Assembly: GCA_963839175.1 (NCBI GenBank) | Contig: CAWIUB010000014.1 | Span: 1 to 46,489 of the forward strand | Source: CAWIUB01 sp963839175 | GTDB lineage: Bacteria > Actinomycetota > Actinomycetes > Mycobacteriales > Jatrophihabitantaceae | Direction: 5' to 3' | Length of the DNA stretch: 46,489 bases | Program-made: the position numbers and the translations under genes | Part shown: in pieces, positions 8,238 to 16,567 of the stretch | Layout: every line of letters starts with the position of its first letter | Position numbering within the stretch: the stretch's first letter is position 1 | The notes under the pieces: model-generated | The model's input: only the letters and a program-made list of their open reading frames with translations | The model's database searches: none | Told to the model about the DNA's origin: nothing

Positions 8238-9287
8238 GTGAAGCTTGGATTGAACCTCGGCTACTGGGGTATGGGTGGCGATGCGGACAACCTGGTGCTC
8301 GCCCAGGAAGCCGATCGGCTCGGCTACTCCGTCGTGTGGAATGCCGAGGCGTACGGCTCGGATTCGCCGACCGTACTCGCCTGGGTCGCCGCGCAGACCA
8401 GCCGGATCGACGTGGGCAGCGCGATCATGCAGATCCCGGCCCGTACCCCGACGATGACGGCGATGACCGCGGCCACCCTCGACACCCTGTCCGGCGGGCG
8501 GTTCCGGCTGGGCCTCGGTGTCTCTGGCCCGCAGGTGTCCGAGGGCTGGCACGGCGTGCCCTACGCCAAGCCGCTGGCTCGTACCCGCGAGTACGTCGAC
8601 ATCGTGCGGATGGCGCTGTCGCGGCAACGGGTGCGCTATGCGGGTGCGACCTACACGCTGCCGCTGCCGGACGGGCCGGGCAAAGCGCTACAGCTCACCG
8701 TCCGCCCGGTGCGCGAGCAGATCCCGATCTATCTCGCGGCGATCGGCCCGAAGAACTTGGAGCTGGCCGGCGAGATCGCCGACGGGTGGCTGGCGGTCTT
8801 CTTTGCGCCGCAGTTTGCCCACCAGCAGCTCGGGTACCTCGCTGCCGGGCGCGCCAGGTCTGGTAAGACCCTGGAGGGGTTCGACGTCGTACCGACCGTG
8901 CCGCTGGTCGTCGGCGAGGACGTCGACGCCTGCGCGGAACCGGTCCGCAACTACGCTGCCCTGTACATCGGCGGCATGGGCAGCCGCGAGCAGAACTTCT
9001 ATAACGACCTGGCGGTGCGGATGGGATATGCGCAGGAAGCCGCCGACGTGCAGCGCCGCTACCTGTCCCGCGACTACGCCGGGGCGGCCGCCGCGGTGCC
9101 CGCACAGTTCGTCGACTCCACTTCGCTGCTCGGTCCGCCGAAACGGATCGTGGAACGCCTGAGTGACTTCGCCGAAGCCGGCGTGACAACGCTCGCCGTT
9201 ACGGCGTTCGGCGCCACACTCGACGAGCGGGTGGCCGCGCTGAAGACGGCGGCCACAGCCCTCGACGGGGCCGGCTTGGCCGAATGA
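8238..9287 (+). CDS. LLM class F420-dependent oxidoreductase
   Basis: A 349-residue luciferase-like monooxygenase-fold protein. In actinobacteria this subgroup normally uses coenzyme F420 rather than FMN. Markers: KLGLNLGYWG at the N-terminus, EADRLGYSVVWNAEAYGSD, SAIMQIPARTPTMTAMTAATLD, GRFRLGLGVSGPQV and PIYLAAIGPKNLELAGEIADGW. The GTG at 8238 was chosen because it starts exactly at the conserved first strand; an ORF extension to 8031 runs back through the divergent AKR gene. Its last codons overlap the uppP start (ATGA), so the two are translationally coupled. The substrate is unknown. Confidence 0.93.
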   Translation: MKLGLNLGYWGMGGDADNLVLAQEADRLGYSVVWNAEAYGSDSPTVLAWVAAQTSRIDVGSAIMQIPARTPTMTAMTAATLDTLSGGRFRLGLGVSGPQVSEGWHGVPYAKPLARTREYVDIVRMALSRQRVRYAGATYTLPLPDGPGKALQLTVRPVREQIPIYLAAIGPKNLELAGEIADGWLAVFFAPQFAHQQLGYLAAGRARSGKTLEGFDVVPTVPLVVGEDVDACAEPVRNYAALYIGGMGSREQNFYNDLAVRMGYAQEAADVQRRYLSRDYAGAAAAVPAQFVDSTSLLGPPKRIVERLSDFAEAGVTTLAVTAFGATLDERVAALKTAATALDGAGLAE

Positions 9288-10153
9288 CTGCTCCGCTGTA
9301 TCTGCTCGCGGCGTCGCAACCGACGGGCGACATCAACCTGTTCCAGGCGGTCGTCTACGGCGTCGTCCAAGGGCTGACCGAGTTCCTGCCTATCTCCTCC
9401 ACCGCGCACCTGCGCGTCGTCCCGGCGCTCGCCGGCTGGGACGACCCCGGCGCGCCGTTTACCGCAGTGATCCAGTTGGGCACGACCCTCGCCGTGGTCG
9501 GCTACTTCTGGACCGAGCTGGTTCACGTCGCGGTCGGCTTCCTGCGCGGGCTTGTCGACCGGTCGCTGCGGCCGACGCTCGAATTCCGGATGGGAACGTA
9601 TCTGATCCTCGCCACGATTCCGGTCGGCATACTCGGCCTGATGTTCAGCGACCAGATTGAGACTGGCGCCCGCAACCTGTGGCTGATCGCCGTCACGATG
9701 ATCGTCCTGGCGTTCGTGCTGCTGCTCGCCGAACGCATCGGCCAGCGTAATCGCCGAGAGGAGGACCTCGACCGGGGTGACGCGATCGCGGTCGGCGCGG
9801 CCCAGGCGCTGGCGCTCATCCCGGGGGCCTCCCGCTCCGGCACCACGATCAGCGCGGGACTGTTCCGTGGCCTGGACCGCCCGACGGCCGCCCGGTTCTC
9901 GTTCCTGTTGTCGATCCCCGCAGTCGTGCTCTCCGGGCTGTTCGAAGCGCGCAAGATCGGCGGCAAGGACGCAGCTGCACTGGGCCCGACCGTGGTGGCC
10001 GTGGTCTGCGCATTCGTCGTCGGGCTGGCGTCAATTGCCTGGCTGATGCGCTGGATCAGCCGGCACAGCATGTACCTGTTCGTGTGGTACCGCGTGGGGC
10101 TGGGTCTGCTGCTGATCGGGCTGCTTGCTACCAACGTGGTCGCGGCCAGCTGA
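9284..10153 (+). CDS. uppP: Undecaprenyl-diphosphate phosphatase
   Basis: A 289-residue polytopic membrane enzyme that dephosphorylates undecaprenyl diphosphate, recycling the lipid carrier of cell-wall synthesis; overexpression gives bacitracin resistance in other bacteria. Both signature blocks are present: GLTEFLPISSTAHL (Glu33, Ser38-Thr40, His42) and PGASRSGTTISAGLFRG. About seven or eight hydrophobic segments are visible. The start overlaps the LLM stop by 4 nt and the stop overlaps the next ATG (TGATG). It heads a cluster (uppP, phosphatase, DUF3090, SCO1664, mshC) that is conserved in actinobacteria. Confidence 0.97.
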   Translation: MTAPLYLLAASQPTGDINLFQAVVYGVVQGLTEFLPISSTAHLRVVPALAGWDDPGAPFTAVIQLGTTLAVVGYFWTELVHVAVGFLRGLVDRSLRPTLEFRMGTYLILATIPVGILGLMFSDQIETGARNLWLIAVTMIVLAFVLLLAERIGQRNRREEDLDRGDAIAVGAAQALALIPGASRSGTTISAGLFRGLDRPTAARFSFLLSIPAVVLSGLFEARKIGGKDAAALGPTVVAVVCAFVVGLASIAWLMRWISRHSMYLFVWYRVGLGLLLIGLLATNVVAAS

Positions 10154-10857
10154 TGTCGACCGTCCTGCTCGTCCGGCACGGGCTCACGGCGCTGACCGGT
10201 TCGGTGCTCGCCGGCCACACGCCCGGGGTTCACCTGGACGAGCGCGGCACGGCGCAGGCAGCCGCCGTCGCCGAGCGCATCGCCGTCCTGCCGCTGCGCG
10301 CCGTCGTCAGCAGCCCACTCGAACGCTGCGTCGACACGGCGAAGTTCATCGCGGCCGCGCAGCCCAGCGCCCCCGAACAGCAGCTGGAGGAGCGGCTGAC
10401 CGAATGCCGGTACGGCGATTGGACCGGCAAACGGTTCAAAGATCTGGTCCGTGAGCCGATGTGGCGGGTCGTGCAGACCCAGCCGTCCGCAGCACGCTTC
10501 CCGGGCGGCGAGAGCCTGGCGGAGGTGTCGGCCCGTGCGGTCGAGGCAGTGCGGGACTGGGATGCCCGGCTGGGAGCCGACGCGATCTGGGTGGCCTGCA
10601 GCCACGGCGACGTGATCAAGGCCATCCTGGCCGATGCGCTAGGGCTGCACCTGGACCAGTTCCAGCGGATCGTGGTCGACCCCTGCTCGATCTGCGTGGT
10701 GCGGTACACCGCCGCCCGCCCGTATGTGTTCCGGGCGAACGATATTGGCGGTGAGCTTGCGAGCTTCGCGCCGCGGACGACAAGGAAACGCCGCGGCCGC
10801 CGCGCGAAAGACTCGGAGGCGACCGTGGGCGGCGGAGCCGGCGGGGGCGCCGTTTGA
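10153..10857 (+). CDS. Histidine phosphatase family protein (MSMEG_4193 type)
   Basis: A 234-residue phosphoglycerate-mutase-fold phosphatase. The phospho-accepting His is in LVRHG (residues 6-10); SSPLERCVDTA and the distal CSHGDV provide the remaining active-site residues. The C-terminal tail is basic, then Gly-rich. The ATG is embedded in the uppP stop. Its position before DUF3090 is the diagnostic context for the actinobacterial MSMEG_4193 family, whose substrate is unsettled. A second, broken member of the superfamily lies at 14941-15551. Confidence 0.9.
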   Translation: MSTVLLVRHGLTALTGSVLAGHTPGVHLDERGTAQAAAVAERIAVLPLRAVVSSPLERCVDTAKFIAAAQPSAPEQQLEERLTECRYGDWTGKRFKDLVREPMWRVVQTQPSAARFPGGESLAEVSARAVEAVRDWDARLGADAIWVACSHGDVIKAILADALGLHLDQFQRIVVDPCSICVVRYTAARPYVFRANDIGGELASFAPRTTRKRRGRRAKDSEATVGGGAGGGAV

Positions 10858-10896
10858 CCTGGCGAGGCCTGGCAAACCGTTAGGCTCGTAGGCATC

Positions 10897-11463
10897 ATGC
10901 CGCGCCAGTTCCACCTGTTCGATCGTCCGCACCGTTTCGTGGCGGGCACAGTCGGCACGCCCGGCGATCGGACGTTCTACCTGCAGGCCGTGGACGGCGT
11001 TCGCATCGTGTCCGTGGCGCTGGAGAAGGCGCAGGTGTCGATCCTCGCTGACCGCATGGAGCAGTTGCTCGACGAGATCGTCGCGCGAACCGGGACCGCG
11101 CTGCCCGCGTCGGGCGAGCCGGATACCGATGCACTGGAGCAGCCGATCGACGAGGAGTTCCGGGTGGGCGCGATGGGCCTTGCCTGGGACGGCGACGCCG
11201 GGCTGATCGTGGTCGAGGCGCAGGCGCCGGTTGAGGACACCGACATCGCGCAGGAGACGCTTCTCGAAGATGTCGAGGAAGGGCCGGACGCGCTGCGCGT
11301 GCGACTGGAGCCGGGCCGGGCACGCGCGTTCGTCGACCGGGCGCGGCGCGTCATTGCGGCGGGCCGCCCGCCGTGTCCGCTGTGCGGGCAACCGCTCGAT
11401 CCGTCGGGGCACATCTGTCCACGCCAGAACGGTTATCACCGCGGAACCACCCTCGGCGCGTGA
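10897..11463 (+). CDS. DUF3090 family protein with C-terminal zinc ribbon
   Basis: A 188-residue soluble protein of an actinobacterial family of unknown function. It starts PRQFHLFDRPHRFVAGTVG, the standard opening, and ends in a Cys4-type knuckle (CPLCGQPLDPSGHICPRQNGY) that probably binds zinc. The acidic middle section resembles family members. It lies 39 nt after the phosphatase and 4 nt before the SCO1664 gene. Genes of this trio stay together across actinobacteria, which suggests joint function, but no activity is established. Confidence 0.9.
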   Translation: MPRQFHLFDRPHRFVAGTVGTPGDRTFYLQAVDGVRIVSVALEKAQVSILADRMEQLLDEIVARTGTALPASGEPDTDALEQPIDEEFRVGAMGLAWDGDAGLIVVEAQAPVEDTDIAQETLLEDVEEGPDALRVRLEPGRARAFVDRARRVIAAGRPPCPLCGQPLDPSGHICPRQNGYHRGTTLGA

Positions 11464-11467
11464 GCTC

Positions 11468-12220
11468 GTGAGTTCGGAGCCCGACGGGCTGACTGCCGCC
11501 CGGGAGATGGCGGTCGACGACGCCCTGACGCTGCTGTGCAACGGCGCGATGAGCGTCGAGGGCAGGCTGATGGACGCGTCGAACACCACGCTCTACTGCT
11601 CGGCACGCCTGGCAGGTATCGATGCGGCGTGTGTCTACAAGCCCATCGCCGGCGAGCGGCCGCTGTGGGATTTCCCGGACGGCACGCTGGCCGAGCGCGA
11701 GGTCGCCGCTTACGAGGTGTCGGTGGCCACGGGATGGCTGATCGTGCCGCCGACTGTCTATCGTGACGGTCCGCTCGGGCCGGGCATGGTGCAGCTGTGG
11801 GTCGACGTCGACGACGCGGTGGACATCGTGTCCCTGCTGCGTGGCAGCTCGTCGGAACAGCTGCGCCGCGTCGCCGTGTTCGACGCCGTCATCAACAACG
11901 CCGACCGCAAAGGCGGGCACCTGCTGCCGACCCCCAGCGGCCACCTGTACGGCGTCGACCACGGTGTCAGCTTCCACGTCGACGGGAAGCTGCGCACCCT
12001 GCTGTGGCAGTGGGCGGGGGAGCCGTTGACCGACGATGCCGTCGGTGCTCTGCGCGAGGTCCGAGCCAGGCTCGACGGTCCGCTCGCTGACCGGCTCCAC
12101 CAATTGCTGACGGTGCGGGAGGTGCGCCGCACGATCCGCCGTGTCGACCAGCTGCTCGCCTCGGGTGTGCACCCCTCGCCGTCCGGGCACCGTCCGGCGA
12201 TCCCGTGGCCGCCGATGTAG
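11468..12220 (+). CDS. SCO1664 family protein (kinase-like fold)
   Basis: A 250-residue protein starting at GTG 11468, 4 nt after DUF3090. Members show distant similarity to PI3/4-kinase or HipA-like folds: the VYKPIAGERPLWDFP segment with its Lys resembles a nucleotide-binding site, and the later FDAVINNADRKGGHLL and YGVDHGVSFH resemble a catalytic loop (N-x-D-R-K) and metal-binding Asp. This suggests phosphotransfer, which is an inference. It is 55 nt upstream of mshC and part of the conserved uppP-mshC cluster. Confidence 0.88.
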   Translation: MSSEPDGLTAAREMAVDDALTLLCNGAMSVEGRLMDASNTTLYCSARLAGIDAACVYKPIAGERPLWDFPDGTLAEREVAAYEVSVATGWLIVPPTVYRDGPLGPGMVQLWVDVDDAVDIVSLLRGSSSEQLRRVAVFDAVINNADRKGGHLLPTPSGHLYGVDHGVSFHVDGKLRTLLWQWAGEPLTDDAVGALREVRARLDGPLADRLHQLLTVREVRRTIRRVDQLLASGVHPSPSGHRPAIPWPPM

Positions 12221-12275
12221 GCAGTCAGCTCGGTGGCTGGTCTTCGGTGTGAACGCGCCGGATAGGTTTGCCTGT

Positions 12276-13490
12276 ATGCAGTCGTGGTCCGCCGATCCGG
12301 TGCCGTCTCTACCCGGGCGCGGCGCGTCGTTGCGGCTGTTCGACACGGTGGCCGGCGAGGTGCGCGCAATTGAGCCAGCGGGAACGGCGCGCATGTACGT
12401 CTGTGGCATCACGCCGTACGACGCCACACACCTCGGTCATGCGGCCACCTACCTGGCCTTCGATCTGGTGCAGCGGGTGTGGCGCGACAACGGCCACCCG
12501 GTCATGTACGTGCAGAACGTCACCGACGTCGATGACCCGCTGCTCGACCGGGCAGCGCACATTCACGAGAACTGGATGCACCTCGCCGAGCGCGAGATCG
12601 CGGTGTATCGCGAGGACATGGGGGCGCTTCGGGTGTTGCCGCCGGACGAATTCATAGGCGCCATTGAGTCGATCTTCGAGATCACCAAGGCAATCGCGAC
12701 GCTGCTCGAAACGGGCGCGGCCTACCGCGTCGACGAGGATATCTACTTCTCCATCTCGGCAGCTGAGCGCTTCGGGTACGTGTCGAGCTACGACCGTTCC
12801 ACGATGCTGGCCCTCTTCGCCGAACGCGGCGGCGATCCAGACCACGCAGGGAAGCGTGATCCGCTGGATTCGCTGCTATGGCGGGGATATCGCCACGGCG
12901 AGCCCTATTGGGACACCGAACTCGGCCGGGGCCGCCCCGGCTGGCACATCGAGTGCGCGGTCATTGTGCTCAACAGGCTGGGCATGGGCATCGACGTCCA
13001 GGGCGGCGGCTCGGACCTGATCTTCCCGCACCACGAGCACTCGGCAGCGCACGCGGAGGCGCTCACCGGCGAGCATCCGTTCGCCCAGCACTACGTCCAC
13101 GCCGGCATGATCGGCCTCGATGGCGAGAAGATGAGCAAGTCACGCGGCAATCTCGTGTTCGTGTCCAAACTGCGCGGCGCCGGGGTGGATCCCATGGCGA
13201 TCCGGCTGGCCCTGCTGGACGGCCACTATCGGGCCGATCGAGAGTGGACCGGTGGCCGGCTGCCCTCCGCCGAGGCTCGGCTCGCCCGGTGGCGTGCGGC
13301 GGTCCGGCGTCCGGCGGGGCCCAGCGCGGGCGCCGTGCTGACGCGGGTTCGCGAGCGACTCGCCGACGACCTGGACACGGTGCCAGCCCTCGCCGCCCTC
13401 GACGAATGGGCGGCGCGGTCAGGTGACGACGACGCGGCTCCCACCGTGGTCCGCGACACCGTGGATGCGCTGTTGGGCATCGCCCTGTGA
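12276..13490 (+). CDS. mshC: Mycothiol ligase MshC (cysteine:GlcN-Ins ligase)
   Basis: A 404-residue enzyme that joins cysteine to 1-D-myo-inosityl-2-amino-2-deoxy-glucopyranoside using ATP, the third committed step of mycothiol synthesis. It is a cysteinyl-tRNA synthetase paralogue. The zinc-site Cys43 is in YVCGITPYDATHLGHA, which also contains the HIGH-like HLGH. Further on are WHIECAVIVL, FPHHEHSAAHAEALTG and the KMSKS loop (GEKMSKSRGN). Lacking the long C-terminal tRNA-binding part, it is MshC rather than CysS. ATG 12276 gives the typical N-terminus; an upstream extension to 12141 overlaps the previous gene. Confidence 0.97.
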   Translation: MQSWSADPVPSLPGRGASLRLFDTVAGEVRAIEPAGTARMYVCGITPYDATHLGHAATYLAFDLVQRVWRDNGHPVMYVQNVTDVDDPLLDRAAHIHENWMHLAEREIAVYREDMGALRVLPPDEFIGAIESIFEITKAIATLLETGAAYRVDEDIYFSISAAERFGYVSSYDRSTMLALFAERGGDPDHAGKRDPLDSLLWRGYRHGEPYWDTELGRGRPGWHIECAVIVLNRLGMGIDVQGGGSDLIFPHHEHSAAHAEALTGEHPFAQHYVHAGMIGLDGEKMSKSRGNLVFVSKLRGAGVDPMAIRLALLDGHYRADREWTGGRLPSAEARLARWRAAVRRPAGPSAGAVLTRVRERLADDLDTVPALAALDEWAARSGDDDAAPTVVRDTVDALLGIAL

Positions 13491-13570
13491 CCTCTGTTGT
13501 CCGGCCGATCTTCGCCAGTCCGCTGACCCTTACCAACCGGGGATTCCCTGCTAGAACAGCGAATTCCCTG

Positions 13571-13599
13571 TAGACAGGCTGTCTGCCAACCAGTAGAAT
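13571..13599 (+). promoter_or_regulatory. Leaderless promoter of the HNH gene with operator-like repeat
   Basis: TAGACA (13571-13576), a 17-bp spacer and TAGAAT (13594-13599) form a good sigma-70-type promoter. The HNH ATG begins 7 nt after the -10 box, so the mRNA is probably leaderless. AGACAG-G-CTGTCT (13572-13584) is a perfect inverted repeat over the -35 box, a plausible repressor site. ATTCCCTG occurs twice upstream (13542 and 13562 areas). Confidence 0.65.
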
Positions 13600-13606
13600 C
13601 GACCAC

Positions 13607-14944
13607 ATGTTCGATAGTCCGGTGGACTCGACGGGGGTGCTGGCTGAGGCACCGCCGGGGCCGGAGTGTGTCGCCGCGCTGGCCACGCTCGATCTCGACA
13701 GGCTGTCCGCCGACGCACAGGTGGATGCGCTGGTGGCTATCGAACGGCAGGTTTCCTGGTTGCAGGGGATGCAGCAGCGGGTGCTGGCCGGCATCGACGC
13801 CCGCATCCAGGCCACGACTCCGCGGGCCCGGGCAGAGGTGGCCAATCTGGCTCGGGAGGAGGTGGGCTGCGCGTTGCGGCTGGCTGGGCAGACCGCGGCG
13901 GATCGGCTGGCCATCGCCGGGACGCTGTGCGATCGGCTGCCCGCGACGCTGCACGCGCTGGAGGCGGGGGAGATCACCTATTGGCACGCCCGCGCGCTGG
14001 CCGAGGCAGCGGTCCGGGTCGATGCGGTGACCGCGGCGCGGGTGGAGCAGGCGGTGCTGCCCGACGCTGGCGAGCAGAGTGTGGGGAGGTTCCGCACGGC
14101 CGTGGCCGAGGCACTGTTGGCGACCGACCCGGCGCCAGCCGAGGAGCGCAACCAACGCGCACTGGCCGACCGGTGCGTGCGCATCAGGCCCGCTGAGGAC
14201 GGGCTGGCCAGCCTGTGGGCGCTGCTGCCAGCTGAGGGCGCCGCGGCGCTTATGCAAGCCGTCGACGCGCTCGCCTCGGTGACCTCGGCGGACGACATAC
14301 GCACGTGCGACCAGCGCCGGGCCGACGCGCTGGTCGACCTCGGCGTGGCCGCCCTGCATGACCCGGCCCTGCCTCGGGCGCAGGGATTGCGGCCGCATGT
14401 TCAGGTCACGATCTCCCTGTCCACCCTGCTCGGCCTCGACGAGCACCCCGCCGAGCTGGCCGGGCACGGCGCGATCCCCGCCGAACTGGCCCGGCGGATC
14501 GCCGCGGACCCGACCGGGACCTGGCGGCGGCTGGTGCTCGACCCAGTGCACCACCGGCTGCTCGACTACGCCCGGCGCACCTACCGGCCACCCGCCGACC
14601 TGGCCCGGTTCGTGATCGCCCGCGATCGGCAATGCGCCTTCCCGCAGTGCCAGCGCAATGCCGCCGCCTGCGACTTGGACCACCAGATCCGGTACGCCGA
14701 CGGCGGCACCACCAGCGCCGACAACCTCGCCCCACTCTGCCCCCGGCATCACGCCGTCAAAGACGACGGCGGGTGGCACGTCACCCGCCACCTCGACGGC
14801 AGCTACACCTGGACCAGCCGCACCGGCCGCACCTACACGGTTTCGCCACCCCGCTATCCAAACCCACCGCCACCGATACCCGTCCCGACCACCCCAGCCG
14901 AACCCGAACCGGACCCACCCGACGAAGACCCACCGCCGTTCTAG
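13607..14944 (+). CDS. DUF222/13E12-type HNH endonuclease domain protein
   Basis: A 445-residue protein. The N-terminal two thirds is the Ala/Arg/Leu-rich helical DUF222 (13E12 repeat) domain. The C-terminal HNH nuclease fold (about 340-390) has CAFPQCQ, DLDHQIRYADGGTTSADNLAPLC and PRHH, with paired Cys and the catalytic Asp-His. A proline-rich tail closes it. The family is abundant and repeated in actinobacterial genomes, often in varying positions, and its role is uncertain; a link to mobile DNA is suspected. The gene sits between mshC and the phosphatase with its own promoter. Its stop overlaps the convergent phosphatase stop (shared CTAG). Confidence 0.92.
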   Translation: MFDSPVDSTGVLAEAPPGPECVAALATLDLDRLSADAQVDALVAIERQVSWLQGMQQRVLAGIDARIQATTPRARAEVANLAREEVGCALRLAGQTAADRLAIAGTLCDRLPATLHALEAGEITYWHARALAEAAVRVDAVTAARVEQAVLPDAGEQSVGRFRTAVAEALLATDPAPAEERNQRALADRCVRIRPAEDGLASLWALLPAEGAAALMQAVDALASVTSADDIRTCDQRRADALVDLGVAALHDPALPRAQGLRPHVQVTISLSTLLGLDEHPAELAGHGAIPAELARRIAADPTGTWRRLVLDPVHHRLLDYARRTYRPPADLARFVIARDRQCAFPQCQRNAAACDLDHQIRYADGGTTSADNLAPLCPRHHAVKDDGGWHVTRHLDGSYTWTSRTGRTYTVSPPRYPNPPPPIPVPTTPAEPEPDPPDEDPPPF

Positions 14945-15551
14945 CCGTCGCCGGACGTCGCGCCCGGCATCACCCGATGCGCCTCGACGCGAAACGATCT
15001 CGGGTCGACGCTGAACACCACGTCGTTGGGCTGATTGATCGCCAGCGCCACCTGGGGATCGAGGCTGAGCAAGTTGCGTAGCAACATTCGGCCGATCATC
15101 TCGTGAGACACGATCAGCGGCCGGCGAGCGCCTGCGGCAGCCACTATCCGGATTGCGGCCGCGGCACGCTGGTCGGCGTCCGCGTAACTCTCCCCACCGG
15201 GGAATGGGCACGCGTACTTGTTCTCGGCGCGTTGCCCGGCAGCGCGGGGTAATCACGTTGGATGTCGTCGTCCGTCAGGCCCGCGAAGTCGCCGTGATGT
15301 ATTTCTCGCAGCTCGTCGATGACGGTCGTGGGCATCTTTAGCTGGCGGCTGAAGACCTCGGCCGTTTGCCGGGCACGACCGAGCGGGCTGCTGAACAGCC
15401 CGTCAACGTCGAAGCGCGTAACGGCCTGCGCGCTGCGGACGGCGCAACCGACGCCAGCAGCGGTCAACGGTGAGTCAAGCTGGCCCTGCCTGCGTCCTTC
15501 TCGGTTCCATTCGGTTTCCCCATGCCGGGCTAGCAGCACAAGCTCGAACAC
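14941..15551 (-). pseudogene. Histidine phosphatase family protein, frameshifted
   Basis: The N-terminal part (15551 to about 15230) has LLARHGETEWNREGRRQGQLD, FSSPLGRARQTAEVF and the catalytic Glu region ELREIHHGDFAGL. The frame then leaves the family at PALPGNAPRT. The family sequence resumes in another frame as AENKYACPFPGGESYADADQ and continues to the second catalytic His (IVSHEMIGRMLLRN) and stop at 14941. The span is 611 nt; one extra base near 15226-15232 restores 203 codons. As read, the protein lacks its distal catalytic His. Either the gene is inactive or one base is missing from the sequence. Confidence 0.85.
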
Positions 15552-15583
15552 GTCAGCACGAGAGCCCGGCTGGTGCGAGACGA

Positions 15584-16480
15584 TCAGCCGCCAGCGGTGT
15601 GGCCACCGTGGCCCCCGCCTCGGTCGCGCCGGCGCAGGTACCGCTCGAACTCGCGGGCAATCGCGTCGCCGGACGTCTCGCGCATCGCACCGCGGTCGAT
15701 CTCGTCGTCACGCTGCTCGAGGTTGCGGATGTACTCGGTCACCTCGTCGTCCTCAGCGGCCATCTCGTCCACCAGCTTCTGCCATTCGTCGGCCTGCTGG
15801 GGGAGCTCGGCCAGCGGAACGGGAAGATCGAGGACCTCTTCGACGCGGTGCAGCAAAGCGACCGTCGCCTTCGGGTTCGGTGGCTGGGACACGTAGTGCG
15901 GCACGCCCGCCCAGAACGAGATCGCCGGGATCCCCGTGGCCACGCAGGCATCCTGTAAGACGCCGACGATCCCGGTCGGCCCCTCGTAGCGTGACTTCTC
16001 CAGCCCGTACTTCGCCGCTGATGCCGCGTCGTAGGAGGTGCCAGTGACCTGCGTGGGCCGGGTGTGCGGGGAGTCGGACAGCAGCGCGCCGAGCGTCACG
16101 GCCATCCGCACGTCGAGGGCGCGGATGATGCCGAGAATCTCGTCGCAGAACGACCGCCAGCGCATGTTCGGCTCGATGCCGCGCACCAGCACCAGATCGA
16201 ACTCTGCCCCGGGCGGCCGGCAGAACGAGACTCGCGAAGTCGGCCACGTGACGCGTCGGGTGACGCCATCGACAAGCGACACCGTCGGCCGGTTCACCTG
16301 GAAGTCGTAGTAGTCGTCCGGGTCCAGCGCGGTGAGCGGCTGAGCGTCCCAGATGAGTTCCAGGTGCTCGATGGCACCGGTGGCCGCGTCTCCCGCGTCG
16401 TTCCATCCTTCGAACGCCGCGACCGCCACCGCATCGGTGAGCTCTGGCCAGCTGGAGCCATCGTCGGGGTAGATCGTCAC
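15584..16480 (-). CDS. PAC2 family protein
   Basis: A 298-residue protein of the PAC2 (proteasome assembly chaperone 2-like) superfamily, corresponding to the actinobacterial Rv2125-type group. Recognisable segments are VAAFEGWNDAGDAATGAIEHL, DYYDFQVNRP, VLVRGIEPNMRWRSFCDEI, TLGALLSDSPHTRPTQVTG and GVLQDACVATGIPAISFWAGVPHYV. The C-terminus is highly charged and then Gly/His-rich. It is cytosolic with no signal. Bacterial members have no firm function; its place in the wider proteasome region is suggestive only. The gene is divergent from metH, 87 nt away. Confidence 0.9.
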   Translation of the reverse strand: MTIYPDDGSSWPELTDAVAVAAFEGWNDAGDAATGAIEHLELIWDAQPLTALDPDDYYDFQVNRPTVSLVDGVTRRVTWPTSRVSFCRPPGAEFDLVLVRGIEPNMRWRSFCDEILGIIRALDVRMAVTLGALLSDSPHTRPTQVTGTSYDAASAAKYGLEKSRYEGPTGIVGVLQDACVATGIPAISFWAGVPHYVSQPPNPKATVALLHRVEEVLDLPVPLAELPQQADEWQKLVDEMAAEDDEVTEYIRNLEQRDDEIDRGAMRETSGDAIAREFERYLRRRDRGGGHGGHTAGG

Positions 16481-16555
16481 CGGCTCAGCCTACGTCCGGC
16501 CCCGGCCGGTTCGGCGATGCAGCGGTGAGTGCACAAAGGACGCGGGTGTTCTCGG

Positions 16556-16561
16556 TAGCCT
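16556..16561 (+). promoter_or_regulatory. -10 box TAGCCT of metH, leaderless spacing
   Basis: TAGCCT ends 6 nt before the metH ATG, predicting a start at or next to the A of the ATG. No clear -35 is visible at 17 nt. With only 87 nt between the divergent genes, a cobalamin riboswitch does not fit. Confidence 0.45.
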
Positions 16562-16567
16562 GATCGC

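Noticed and set aside
16481..16567. Possible cobalamin riboswitch before metH
   Set aside because: The gap to the divergent PAC2 gene is only 87 nt, there is no B12-box-like sequence, and the -10 spacing suggests a leaderless mRNA.
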